Positions 22,170 through 33,623 of a DNA stretch of 64,000 nt are shown piece by piece. Made by a program: the position numbers and the translations under genes. Within the stretch, counting starts at the first letter, position 1; each line of letters begins with the position of its first letter. Source of the stretch: Erodium maritimum (lineage: Eukaryota; Streptophyta; Magnoliopsida; Geraniales; Geraniaceae); the NCBI GenBank assembly GCA_963921825.1, contig OY997592.1:53340336-53404335 (forward strand), given 5' to 3'. The notes beneath the pieces were generated by a model. It worked only from the letters and a program-made list of their open reading frames with translations, was not told where the DNA came from and made no database searches.

Positions 22170-24664
22170 TGGATCAAATTGACGCAGCCTTCGGAACAGC
22201 TATGCTAGGGCACGCTAGGGTTTTGCGATTTGGCGACTTCTCTACGACACGATTATGAATTCGTCTTCATCCGTGGAGAGGTCGGCATCCCCCTCGTCTG
22301 GTGATACAGAGAGTGGTGTTGGGAGAGAGGAACGGCAGCCGGGAGTTTTGGTGTCGATGAGAACCGGTGTCGATGGCGATCGGGTTTTGCAGGGCAGCCA
22401 TCTGGGACGACCGGTTACAGGGTCGGATATGGTTGCGAGAAGGGGGGACGGCCAAGAGTAGCCAGTGGAGTTGGAGGGGACGGCAGTATCGCCGGCGCTC
22501 TCCTCCCCGTCTGCTTAGTCGCCATGCAGGTCGGCGGAGGGGCTGACGTTCTCGGCGGTGGTGCCCGGGAGGAGGGGCGGCGACCTCGCCGCGTGCAGGC
22601 CGTGGGTCCCCGGCCGAAGTTGCGTCGTCGTCCGGCCATCCGGATGGTGGAGGGGGAGACGCTGCGAGTGGAGGTCGGGTCTGAGGAGTCGCTCCGAGAT
22701 GGGGCGGCCCTCATCCCGATTGTGATCTCGTCGGCTACGGCTGACGCGAAACCAGAATCCCCGGAGGCGGAGGCGTGGCGAATCAGGAAGGGCAAGGCGC
22801 CGACAGTTCTACAGTCGGAAGCAGTGCTTCCTAGGGTTTCGGATGCTACTGGTACGGGCCTGGGCTTGATGGCGGATGCAAGGCGTGCAGGCCATATGGA
22901 TCGGGTGGACCTGACTGGACGCCAACCACCACGGGAGGCATGGACCCCAAGGGCAGGCTCGGGGCCAATGGGCCAGGGACAAGCTCCCTACTCGGGTTGG
23001 ACGCGTGGAGATCAAGGGGACGTGGCCCGTTGGGCTGCGCGTTATGGACCAGGATCGAGACAGTGTCAAGATGGGGGGCTACGGATCAGGGCCGAGCGGA
23101 TCAGGTGGGTTCTCGTGCGGGGAAGATGCACGGGGGTCAGGACTATAACCCTTTTGGGGCTCGTGGAGTCCCTAACCAGATGGGGGAACTCGGGTCCCAG
23201 ATGGGGGAACTCGGGTCCCAGATGGGGGCGATGAAAATTAGAGAGGTAGTGGTACCAATGCAGGAGATCACAGGGCAGAGTAATTTATATCGCTTTGCTC
23301 TGGATGCCAAGGTGCTCACCTCTAAAAAGTGTTACTGGAAGGCTGTGGCAGAAAGGCTGGAGGATGCATGGGGACTAGCAGTGGAGGCAAAGCCTCTAGT
23401 TGGAGGTCTTATTGCGTTCTTTTTCAAGACGGCAAAGGACAGAGATAGGGTGTTGTTGGGAGAGCCTTGGTCCTTCAGGGACTCTAATTTTATTCACGGA
23501 TCTGCGAGCCCACATGCAGGTCCAGGAGCTAGAGTTCCACCACTTTTCTGTTTGGGCCCGTGTATCGAATCTCCCTGTGGGGGCTTGGACGAGGGATGTG
23601 GTATTCAGGGTGGGGAATGCTCTGGGGGAGTGTCAGGGAGTGGATATGGACAGGGAGGGCATGTGCTGGGGTGACATCATGAAGGTCAGGATCAGGGTGG
23701 ACATTCGTGTCCTGCTGCAGAGTCAACTGTGGTTCAGGATGTCGGCCTCCCAGGTACGTACTCGCTTGTTGATCTCGTATGAACATTTTCCTGAACATTG
23801 CTTTGGGTGCTGCTGTGCTGGGCACTTGTTCCCAGTGTGCCCGGTCGTGGGGGGCAAAAGGGGCCCATCGCTGAGAGCCCTGGCGGATCCGAGGTCTGGC
23901 TTGGAATGGGCGAAGCATGGGAAGGCGATGCCGGGTACAAACTGGACAGACCTGAAACGCTGGGGGAAAGGGGGATCCTCGGGGAATAGGCCACACACTA
24001 CCCGGAGATCTCAGGAGGTCTGGCCGCAAGAGAGGCAGCCGGAGGTCAGAGAGGAGGAGACCCCGGTTGGGTGGCTTCCGAGGGAAACGTCACCATCCTT
24101 GTCGGGAAAGAAACGGATAGAAATGGAGATGGAACCAGAGGAGGAGGAGCCCTCAGAGGAGACGGAGGGGTTATCACATGCAGTGGCGGGGGGCTATAAG
24201 CACCCCGCCTCGAGGAATGAATGCCTGGAGCCCTAGGAAAGGTTTGATCGGCTGTTTACCCTTCCTGGCGGATTGGCGACAATGGTTCGGCAAACAGTCG
24301 AGAAGATGCTTCCCTACCACTTCGGAGTCAGCAATCCCGCGTTCAAGAGCCCTACTACTATCATTTAAGAGAGGACTACGCATGCTGACTTACCGGGGAT
24401 GTCATCGGTCCACCATCGTTCAGCTATCTCCTGGTCTGCTCGACTAGTACTTTATGGTTGGTGCATACTGTATCGGTATTTACGGATGCTACAGCAGTTC
24501 ACCCCTCGACCGCCTTTATGCATATGAGCACCATTTACTTCTCAGTATTTATGTTTCAGTTTCTATTTCTTTCCGTTATGAAATTGTAAGGGCTCTGTCG
24601 TTCGATGGACCCAAAACGTTATTATCTATTTAATAATATTGTCATTTATCTCAAAAAAATTTTT
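22170..24664 (+). mobile_element. Non-autonomous LINE in left arm of foldback, duplication GAAAACATA
   Basis: The identical 9-bp sequence GAAAACATA lies at 22161-22169 and 24665-24673. The right arm of the host foldback gives an uninterrupted comparison across this point, confirming an insertion. The element has a 5' leader with 'ctagggttttgcgattt', an ORF1, and then a ~400-bp 3' region instead of ORF2, ending in a T/A-rich tail near 24655. The 3' region is shared with the LINE at 11315-12479, so both belong to one internally deleted family that must use another LINE's reverse transcriptase. Confidence 0.82.
22255..24236 (+). pseudogene. LINE ORF1 (DUF4283 and CCHC zinc knuckle), frameshifted
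   Basis: ORF1 starts MNSSSSVERSASPSSGDTES at 22255 and is broken into at least four frames. The recognisable parts are a DUF4283 nucleic-acid-binding domain and a zinc knuckle. DUF4283 appears as NLYRFALDAKVLTSKKCYWK and GLIAFFFKTAKDRDRVLLGE; after a shift at about 23490 it continues as HHFSVWARVSNLPVGAWTRD. The zinc knuckle is CFGCCCAGHLFPVC, a perfect CX2CX4HX4C (about 23797-23838). The C-terminus is acidic and ends GGYKHPASRNECLEP at 24236. LINE ORF1 binds element RNA to form the retrotransposition particle. A 20-bp tandem repeat (agatgggggaactcgggtcc, 2.5 copies) lies at 23176-23227. Confidence 0.85.
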
Positions 24665-25144
24665 GAAAACATACGTCTCCTAAAAGTTTTGAAACAAAAA
24701 TAACCTTCTCTTAATTAATACAAAATTCATGATTTCACATTCTCTAATTTTCATCTTCCATTCACATCTATTTTGAAAATATATTCAGGTTTAATTAATT
24801 TATTCAAATATATATTAAAACTTTATATAAAAAAATTATTCAATTTTATTAATTATTAAAATCAGATATACATATATATCAAAATTATTATTTTTTTATT
24901 AAATTTACTTCAATTATTAAAATTATATTTTAATTTATGTTTTTGAAAAAAAAATCATATCATTTTGATAAAAAAATTTAAAATATAATTCGAATTTATA
25001 ATGTTAATTTTTAAAAAAATTACAGTTCATGAAAAAATATTTTAATTGAATTTTATTAATTATTAAATTCAATTTTTATTTTTAAAATTATTTTTTCAAC
25101 TTTATTAATTTTTTTAAAATCAAATTATTTTGATATATGTATGT

Positions 25145-27522
25145 GGAGGAAAAATCAAATAGAAAGCACCTCTGAACGTAAAAACCGTGTGAACCAATCC
25201 AAGCAATCCAATTTAAGAATGGATGGATGAGATGCAATTTAGTGGTTGACTTGTTGACTGAAAAAAACAGCACTTTTTAAATAAGTTGTAGGGGCTTTTT
25301 GGTAAAACTATCATATTATTTTTTTTATCAATTCACAAATTTAATTTTTCCCGCTTCGTTTGAAATCCGATTGGCTTCAAATTTGCGCCAATATTTTTGT
25401 TTTTTCAAGGGCTTTCTATCAAGATCAAGCATGAATATATTTTGAAGCATGGAAAAAAAATTTATTTCGGGGGTGATTTTTTTAAAAAAAAAGTTAAGTC
25501 TGGTTAATTTTTATCAACACTATACACCGAGTTTATCAACACTATACACTGGGTTTATCAACACTGAACACTAGTTTTATCACCTCATTTTCCAAAATCG
25601 AACATGATTTTTATCACATCATCACATGTTTTTTTATGAACACTAAGCATTAGTTTTATCAACACTAAACACTATGTTTATCATTAAATTACATGTGTTT
25701 TTATCATCTCATCACATGTTTTTTTATCAACACTAAACTCTAGGTTATCACCCTTATTTTGGGGCTGATTTTTTTAAAAAGTTAGGTCTGGATAATTTTT
25801 ATCAACACTATACACTGCGTTTATCAACACTATACACTGGGTTTATCAACACTGAACACTAGTTTTATCACCTCATTTTCCAAAATCGAACATGGTTTTT
25901 ATCACATCATCACATGTTTTTTTATGAACACGAAGCACTAGTTTTATCAATATTAAACACTATGTTTATCATTAAATTACATGTGTTTTTATCATCCCAT
26001 CACATGTTTTTTTTATCAACACTAAACTCTAGGTTATCACCCTTATTTTGGGGCTGATTTTTAAAAAAAGTTAGGTCTGGTAAATTTTTATCAACACTAT
26101 ACACTGAGTTTATCAACAATATACACTGGGTTTATCAACACTGAACACTAGTTTTATCACCTCATTTTCCAAAATCGAACATGATTTTTATCACATCATC
26201 ACATGTTTTTTTATGAACACTGAGCACTAGTTTTATCAATACTAAACACTATGTTTATCATTAAATTACATGTGTTTTTATCATCCCATCACATGTTTTT
26301 TTATCAACACTAAACTCTAGGCTATCACCCTTATTTTGGGGCTGATTTTTTAAAAAAGTTAGGTCTGGTAAATTTTTATCAACACTATACACTAGGTTTA
26401 TCAACATTATACATTGGGTTTATCAACACTGAACACTAGTTTTATCACCTCATTTTCCAAAATCGAACATGATTTTTATCACATCATCACATGTTTTTTT
26501 ATGAACACTAAGCACTAGTTTTATCAGCACTAAACACTATGTTTATCATTAAATTACATGTGTTTTTATCATCTCATCACATGTTTTTTTATCAACACTA
26601 AACTGTACGTTATCACCCTTTTTTTGGGCTGATTTTTAAAAAAAGTTAGGTCTGGGTAATTTTTATCAACACTATACACTGGGTTTATCAACACTATACA
26701 CTGGGTTTATCAACTCATTTTCCAAAATCGAACATGATTTTTATCACATAATCACATGTTTTTTTATGAACACTAAGCACTAGTTTTATCAACACTAAAC
26801 ACTATGTTTATCATTAAATTACATGTGTTTTTATCATCCCATCACATGTTTTTTTATCAACACTAAACTCTAGGTTATCACCCTTATTTCGTGGCTGATT
26901 TTTAAAAAAAGTTAAGTCTGGGTAATTTTTATCAACATTATACACTGGGTTTATCAACATTATACATTGGGTTTATCAACACTGAACACTAGTTTTATCA
27001 CCTCATTTTCCAAAATCGAACATGATTTTGATCACATCATCACATGTTTTTTTATGAACACTAAGCACTAGTTTTATCAACATTAAACACTATTTAGCAC
27101 TAGTTTGATACCCCGATATAAAAAATTTATTAGTGAAAATTTATCAACACTCAACATTGTTTTTATCACCCCAATATAACTTTTTATTTTCGTGCTTCAA
27201 AATATATTCATGACTGATCTTGATTTAAATCCCTTGGAAAAAGAAAAATATTGGCGCATGTTTGAAGCTAATCGGAGTCAAACGAATCGAGAAATATTAA
27301 ATTAGTGAATTGGCTAAGAAAAAAATGGACACTTGTCCACATGGCAACATGTTATTACAATTATACCCTTGCTTGTGTGAGAGAGGATGAAAGTGGCGTG
27401 AGTTATGGTGGAATTGGGGTGATGATGTGGCATTGTGGTGAATGTTGGATCTAAAGGATGTGTGGCTAGGATTGGTTCACACAGTTTTTAGGATAAGATG
27501 ATTTTCTATTAGATTTCTTCTC
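25145..27522. mobile_element. Mutator-like element carrying a satellite, duplication TATGTATGT
   Basis: The termini are inverted: GGAGGAAAAATCAAATAG at 25145 and, on the complement of the right end, GAGAAGAAATCTAATAGAAA. Similarity continues inwards: 'gtgtgaaccaatcc' in both, then a second inverted block with 'gcgccaatatttttgttttt' (left, about 25386) and its complement (right, about 27240). The 9-bp flanks at 25136-25144 and 27523-27531 are identical, the length expected of Mutator elements, although a local TATG microsatellite weakens this. No transposase is present. A related terminus lies at about 61345-61550. Confidence 0.78.
25471..27130. repeat. ~288-bp satellite, about six copies, with internal TTTATCA periodicity
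   Basis: The landmark 'ggctgattttt' (or variant) recurs at about 25472, 25763, 26052, 26340, 26627 and 26893. Spacing is close to 288 bp, except for the fifth unit (266 bp), which has lost an internal sub-unit. Each unit is itself built from about ten short segments beginning 'tttatca' or 'atcaacact', roughly 20-30 bp apart. Copies are well conserved. The array lies between the inverted arms of the inner Mutator-like element. Confidence 0.93.
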
Positions 27523-27530
27523 TATGTATG

Positions 27531-27533
<3 letters not shown>

Positions 27534-27566
<33 letters not shown>
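27534..27566. repeat. (TA)n microsatellite
   Basis: An almost pure TA run of about 30 bp directly precedes the MITE; a shorter TA run follows it at about 27828-27840. Confidence 0.95.
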
Positions 27567-27568
<2 letters not shown>

Positions 27569-27827
27569 ATAACAATCAGGTACAAACTTGTATCTTTCGT
27601 CAGAACGTAGAACTATCAATCTGGTCCTTTAGATCGTAGAATTAATGGCCCAGATTTAATGCATATCTTTTAATATCTTTTTAATTAATGCATATCTTGT
27701 AATTGATTTCGTAATCAATCACCCCCCACCCCCCCTGAATTTCGGTGGTCATCTGATCTGGATAATCAATGGCCCAGATTAGTTCTACGTTCTGATCCGA
27801 AATAGGGTTTGTACTTGATTGTTCCCC
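27567..27827. mobile_element. MITE with ~50-bp terminal inverted repeats
   Basis: The left end GGATAACAATCAGGTACAAA and the complement of the right end GGGGAACAATCAAGTACAAA are inverted repeats. They extend through 'tcagaacgtagaact'. The element is about 260 bp, has no coding capacity and sits within TA-rich DNA. An inner imperfect inverted match ('ggcccagatt') is also present. Superfamily uncertain (Mutator or hAT type). Confidence 0.78.
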
Positions 27828-28275
27828 TATATATATATATAATTTAAATTAAAAAATATATTTTTTTCAAAAAAAACTTAGATGTTATAAACAATATATT
27901 TTATTCAGTTATACTAATTATTCAATTCAAATTTTAATATTTTTAAAATTTATCAAAATAATCGTATTTTTTGAATTTTTAATAATTTAAAATCTGATTT
28001 TAATAATTAATATATTGAATAAAATATTTTTTTATGTAAAATATTAATATGTATTTCGAAAATATATTCGAATAAAATAATTAAACATCAATTTATTTTT
28101 AAAGTATTGGTGAAGAAGATGAGAAATAGGGAGGGTAAGATAAATAATTTTGTATACATTGGAAGGTTATTTTTGTCTTAAAAAGTTTGAAAGACATAGT
28201 TTTCCAATTTTGAGTTATGCTTGCATAGAAATAAAATAAATGCTATTATGAAGCACATTTTTTTTCAAATTTCCC

Positions 28276-28771
28276 TATCTATGAAGCTTTTTCTTTCTGT
28301 CACTATTGTCGATAAACCCGTATATCATGTAGGTCTTGTCTCATCGTCGCTTATCACCATGTAGTTCTCGACACTTGTTCCTCCCCCTCGTCCCTCCTTT
28401 AAGATTGAATCTGCATTAAAGACTCGAAGAAGAAGGAGGCCAAAGTAAACCCTAGCCAGGAAAGATGTTCCACCTCTCCTTTTTTTCTCTACCGTCCACC
28501 GATATACTACCAACATCTTTGACTATTGTTGCTTTCTCTCTAGGTTTCTCTACCCCAATCGTGAAGCCACAGAAAGGTCGTCCGGTCAAAAATCCATCGA
28601 TTTCTTCTTCTTCAAGCAAGTCTCTGGCCATGGCTCTCGTCGTTGCTCCACCACCACCCATTGGTCTCAATATTGTCCCGTCACCATCCATCGCTCCCAC
28701 TGACATCTCGTCGCCTCCACTGTGTCGGGACCCTCTTCGTGGGAAGCACCCATGATCGAAGCCAGGAGAGA
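28276..28771 (+). pseudogene. LINE 4, 5' part (split by Gypsy nest)
   Basis: The segment begins after the foldback end. It contains an 'aaaccctagcc' leader-like sequence and short Ser/Pro-rich frames on both strands that I cannot assign. It is linked to 41311 by the AGAGA target duplication. Across the joined junction a short reading EARREELEALIDGVLVSNSV would be continuous, suggesting one former coding region. Upstream stops show it is decayed. Confidence 0.5.
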
Positions 28772-28948
28772 TGTCACGCCCCAAATCCGGTTTTAACCGG
28801 ACTCGAGACGTGAACCGGGAATTTATAATGGAAACAGTTTTAAAACCAAAAATATCATCTCAAATGCTCATTAACAACAGAAATTGACAAAAAAATGAGT
28901 CATACGCTCAGCTCCAAAAATAAATAAGTTTGGTACAAAAGGAGTACA

Positions 28949-31619
28949 TGTAAAGACCTGAAATTGTAGTTCGATAATTTATCGTAAGAGACGTCGTTGA
29001 GTTGAGGAACGAGTCGATTATTGAAACGTTTGGATGTTTTTGCAACAAGCTTTATTTGAAAGAGAGAAATCAAAAAAAAAGGAGAAAGAAGGTGGACTGA
29101 CCTGGGAGTTGGGCCAGGCTTGGGCCCAACCAGGAGCGAGCCCCAGGCCCTCACGCCAGACCGGCCCAGAGACGTGCGCAGCCCAGTTCATCGCGAAAGA
29201 ACCCTCGCCTTTTAAGCCAAAACGCGTCGTTCAGCGCCGTTGGCATGCACGCGGACCGAGACGAGAGGTCGTCTCCTCTCTCTCGAACCAGGACGAACCC
29301 TCGCCGTCGCGCCACCCTTCCTCTCCGTTCTTCTCCACCTCCACGAAGCTCCTCTTCACCTTACACTCCTTCTTCTTCATCTGATGTTTCCACTCGTGAC
29401 GAAACCCAAAACCCAAAACCCAGAAGAGCCATCGCTTCTTCCCTCTTCGTTTCGCCGCCAGAATCAGCACGAGCTCGCCGGAGACCCATTCTCTCGAGTT
29501 CGTCTTCCCACGTGCGTGAATCGAGCCCCAGCCTGCACTCCTTCTTCTTCCTTGACCTCGTATTGCCGAGATTTCGGCTTCCCGAGCTCAATTCGAGCTG
29601 TGCGACTCAGAACCCTAGCCGGTGAAACCCACCTCCGTCAGATCTGAGACGGGAGGCCTCGGGTCGCGTTTCCAGTCAACCACGACCCCGTCACAGTGTT
29701 GCCAGAGTCTCAACGACCATCTCCGCCCCGTTCTCCCCTCCCCTGAGCACCCCTTGACGCCTTAGACGACGGCCGGACATTTCGTGGTCTCGCCGGAGTC
29801 AGGCCGAGCACGAGCTCGTGCCAGAGCAGAACGTTGGGCCGGGTCACAGACCGTTGGGCCAGATTTGGCATCGGGCCGGACTCACGAGAAGACGGGCTCT
29901 GGGCCCAAACCAGGACTTGGATCTGGGTCTGGATCCGGACCGGGTCAGAGCCGGGTTCTGGGTTCTGGATTCGGGCTCGGGCTTGGATCCGGGTCGGATC
30001 TGGGCCAACCTAGTTTTTAAAGAAAATCATTTTAAATTCAGGTTAATTAAGTGGTTGATTAAATTAATTTGGACAATTAAAGGACAACTTTGGACAAATA
30101 CCATTATTGATTGGGCGTTTTATTTGTCAAACCTAGACGGGACTTCGCCCGAGAGCGAAGAACTTGGACCCGAGCTAGAAGAACGAAGATCTTGAAGACT
30201 GTAGACCTTGCCGGTACCCGTGTGAAGAACGGTGTGGTGATTATCGTTTGTGACATCAGAGTGTTGAGAGGAAGACCTCGAGGTAGGGAAAGTCTAACTT
30301 CTCGTTTAAATGCTTAGTATGCATGTTAGGTTAATAAAATTGGAAAGGTCCTAGAAATGCCTATAAGATGCGAATAACTAGAATAATTGCCTTTCAATTA
30401 CTAATAACCGGAAGGGTCTAGTAATGCATGCTTAAGATGCCAATCACTAGTGTAACTCGCTTTCAATGCTTGGGAATTGTTTTACTGGTAGAGCGGCCTT
30501 GGCAAAGCACTCGGATTAGTTGTGTGCTAGGATCACATGCTTGGTTGTTTGGTTGTTTAGTGGATAGGCTAAGGAGTCTAATGGAACTAGTTGAATTGCA
30601 TGCTTGAATGCTCGATTGAAGGTTTTCATGATTGGTTGATTGAACTCGTGCTTGACTGTGAAATGTATTTGAATGATTGCTTGATTCCTTAAATGGTTGA
30701 TTGGAGCATCGAGTAAGACTGGTTGTGCCGAGCGGTGCAATCAAGTGATCGATGGACCGATGGGTCATAACTGGTAAGTAAACGGTAAGTGGTGGTTAAG
30801 TGATTTGTGTGTCGTGGTTATGTGATTCGTGTGTTGTAGTTATGTGATTCGTGTGCGGTGGTTATGTGATTCGTGTGCTGTGTGTTGTGGTGAAACGGTG
30901 ATTCGTGAATTATGTGTGATAGTGGGATGGTGTTTGTTGGGAATGGATTACTTCGTGTTTCGCTTGAGTGTGTTAATCATTATTATTGAACTGCCCAAGT
31001 GTATGCTTCCTATGGGAGTAATACCTTGGTTCCCGAGGACATATAGTCCCTTGGAGACGTTTCTGAGAATCCCGATGATAAGCGCCCTCAGGGGGTTGTT
31101 TCCGGTAGCCTCAATGATATGCGTCTCCTCTGGACTTGAGGGAAAATCCGAGAGGACACATCATATGTGGATCGGAGGGTGGTGACTTCATGTGCCACGG
31201 CATTGATTGGATTACCTATTGCCCGTGATTGTTAAGATTTATCTTGTTGACGTTGCTGATGAAATTATTGAGTATAAGGTCCACCTTGTTATGTATTTTC
31301 CCTACTGAGCGCAAGCTCACCCCTGTGAGTTTATTGTTGTGATTACAGGCTTGATTGAGGAGTAGAGGCTCGGGAGCTTCTTGGTGTGGGTGTCCTTTTA
31401 GAGACTTCGTTTATGCTTTACTTCAATTTTTGAACAAACTTTGTTGGAGGATTATTATTACACCCCTGGAGGGTTTTACTCATGTTTTGAACCGAGTTAT
31501 TCTGATTTGAGACTTAATTGAAGGATTTATGAAATTGTTGTTGGATGAATAGCCTTGAAAACCGTTTTTACTCAAGTCATGTCTCGAGTCCGGGCAAGAA
31601 CCGGATTTGGGGCGTGATA
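28949..31619 (+). mobile_element. Gypsy solo LTR (plus), duplication GTACA
   Basis: It runs from TGTAAAGACC at 28949 to GGGGCGTGATA at 31619 and is flanked by GTACA at 28944-28948 and 31620-31624. The terminal CA has mutated to TA. Inside are the GC-rich 'gggtctggatccggg' section (about 29820-30010), the 'tagggaaa..ctaacttctcgtttaaa' section, and '..ttttccctactgagcgcaagctcacccc' (about 31298-31324). All of these recur in the other Gypsy LTRs here. No host gene. Open frames within it (for example 29240-29647) are LTR sequence. Confidence 0.93.
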
Positions 31620-32936
31620 GTACATCTCTAAATACTGCCCAAAACCCGGACTCTCGCTATGAGCTCCCAAGCTTTGAGATGTCCTTCTAACCAACTCACG
31701 ACCAACCTGTAGGAAAAGTAGTAAAGGGGATGAGCATTTTTGCTCACCGCCACGAATACCCGTCTGACCAAGGCATACTAGTAAAGCATCAACAAACCAA
31801 TAGTTTAAAAAAGGAAAAACAAATATCAGCGCCCAGTCCAAACTGAGGGGAATGCATATCTTACCCCTGACACCCAACCGTCACAAGGTCAATTCTCAAC
31901 ATCCATACCTTTACTCTCCATTTCACACGGGAAGTCACATGACACCGGTCATATCTACAACAACCAAATGCAAACACACACAATACTGCATTGAGCAACA
32001 CACACAAACACCCAAGGTCACAAAGGATCAACACACCTTCTGCTCAGTTTCTGGTAGCATTCCGGCTGGGCCTGGCACTGCCCCACGCACTTTCCCCGAC
32101 ACACAGTCGGGTCAGGCGGTCGACCTCCTCGCGGAATAAGCGCACACTTCTCGAGTGCTAGTCGGTAGGCGGGGGAAACACCTCTTCGCGGAATCTCAAG
32201 CCTCAAAACTTTACCGATCGTGCGCCAGAAGGTACGACACGCCTCGCGGGAAACATAGCCCTCGACACTTTACCGGTCGCGCATCGGAAGGTACGACACA
32301 CCTCTTGGGCACACTCATCTAAGTATCACCAGCACAATCACAATCACAGCCAAATATCACATGGAAAATATTACGTCGCACGCATCATTCAATTCACAAC
32401 TTATTCGCTACAAACGCGGTTTCAACACTTCAAACGTGCAACAGGTCAATCACACAAACACAACATGAGTCAATAGACAAGTCACGACGATCACAGAGCA
32501 CACACAACCTACGGGTACAACCAAATACCCACATGCAATTCTACAGCACGACAAGTCCGCAAACCTATGGGCCCAACCAGGGACCCACATGCAAATCTAT
32601 ATTATATCGAGAATTCATAACCTACAGACACCACTAGGTGCCCACATGTATATACTAGTAGCTTTCCTAAATCATACCAGTATTCGCTACTTTTCCCTAC
32701 CTCAAACACAATCCTCTCCGATATGCGACGAACCGTCTAGTGCCTTCCTTCACCGCGATCGAGGATAAGATCTAAGATAACGAAATCACGCAAGTCTCAA
32801 AAACAGCCCAAGGTCGATCTTAGAGAAATTAACACCCCAATGTACCCCAACAAGTATGGTTATTAATCAACTTCCATAATACCCGATATCATCAAAAAGG
32901 ACTCGGAATGACCCATTTTTGCTCTATCACGGAGTG

Positions 32937-33090
32937 GGCCACGGAGTCGTGACGTGCTGCGTTACGGGTGAGTCACGGAGCCGTGGTAGGATCCGCTATG
33001 GGGAAACCACGGAGCCGTGGTAGGCTCCGCTACGGGGAACACCACGGAGCCGTGGTAGGCTCCGCTACGGGAACACCACGGATCCGTTAT
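32937..33090. repeat. ~34-bp tandem repeat with palindromic core
   Basis: Units containing ccacggagccgtgg followed by 'taggctccgctacgg' occur about four times in solo LTR A. Each core is a near-perfect palindrome and would fold into a GC-rich hairpin in RNA or single-stranded DNA. Confidence 0.88.
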
Positions 33091-33485
33091 GGACTAGCGG
33101 GGTTTTCCCCTTTTTTTCTTTCCTTTCTTCAACACACTCCTAGCAAGTTCTAGGTTCCAATTTCCCCAAGTCTCAACCAATTTTAGCAAAATCCAATCTC
33201 AATCTCATCAATTTCTCCAAGAACAAATTAGGGTTTCACCAAATTACCAAGACCCACTAATTTTCCACCACAAATCTCCAACTTTCCATCATTTCTACTC
33301 AAATCCACTAACATTCATCCTAGTTCATCCATCCCCAACAAAACCCATAACTTCAAACTCAACAAAATGGGAAAATAAGAGGTTATTACTGTAGGAAACG
33401 ACGAGGAGACGAAGAATATGTAAAAATATCGAAGAAACAAGGCTTGAATGATGGGGGGAAACCTCTTTTCTCCTCTTCCTGCTCC

Positions 33486-33593
33486 TTCTTCTTCTTCTTC
33501 TTCTTCTTCTTCTTCTTCTTCTTCTTCTTCTTCTTCTTCTTCTTCTTCTTCTTCTTCTTCTTCTTCTTCTTCTTCTTCTTCTTCTTCTTCTTC
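33486..33593. repeat. (TTC)36 microsatellite
   Basis: An uninterrupted run of 36 TTC triplets. In translation it gives poly-Phe, poly-Ser or poly-Glu frames that are not genes. A pyrimidine-rich tract sits at the matching place in other LTRs of the family (near 6070-6130). Confidence 0.98.
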
Positions 33594-33623
33594 CTTAGCT
33601 CTCTTTTTCTCTCTCTTGCAAAT

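Larger units (their letters stand above)
22089..28275. mobile_element. Foldback Mutator-like element with long inverted arms (outer layer)
   Basis: The left arm (22089-22169, continuing 24665-25144) and the right arm (28275 back to about 27830) are inverted copies. Examples are 'ggaaaattttgaaaaaaaat' at 22089 against the complement of 'attttttttcaaatttccc' at the right end, and 'acaaaaataaccttc' in both arms. The ends, GGAAAATTTTG / CAAATTTCCC, resemble plant Mutator termini. The flanks 'atatctac' and 'ctatctat' could be a degraded target duplication. Without its three inserts the element is about 1 kb, mostly arms, and has no transposase. Confidence 0.72.

Noticed and set aside
25471..27130. 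CRISPR-like array
   Set aside because: Units are ~288 bp, contiguous and without unique spacers; plant DNA, no cas genes.
28452..28784. 110-residue minus frame and overlapping 96-residue plus frame
   Set aside because: No domain; they run into the Gypsy LTR start at 28772 and lie in LINE remnant sequence.
29784..30195. Gly/Ser/Pro-rich frames in GC-rich DNA (also 35080-35379, 48299-48598, 56432-56734)
   Set aside because: They are the same 'ggatccgggtctgg' section of Gypsy LTRs, repeated in every LTR copy.
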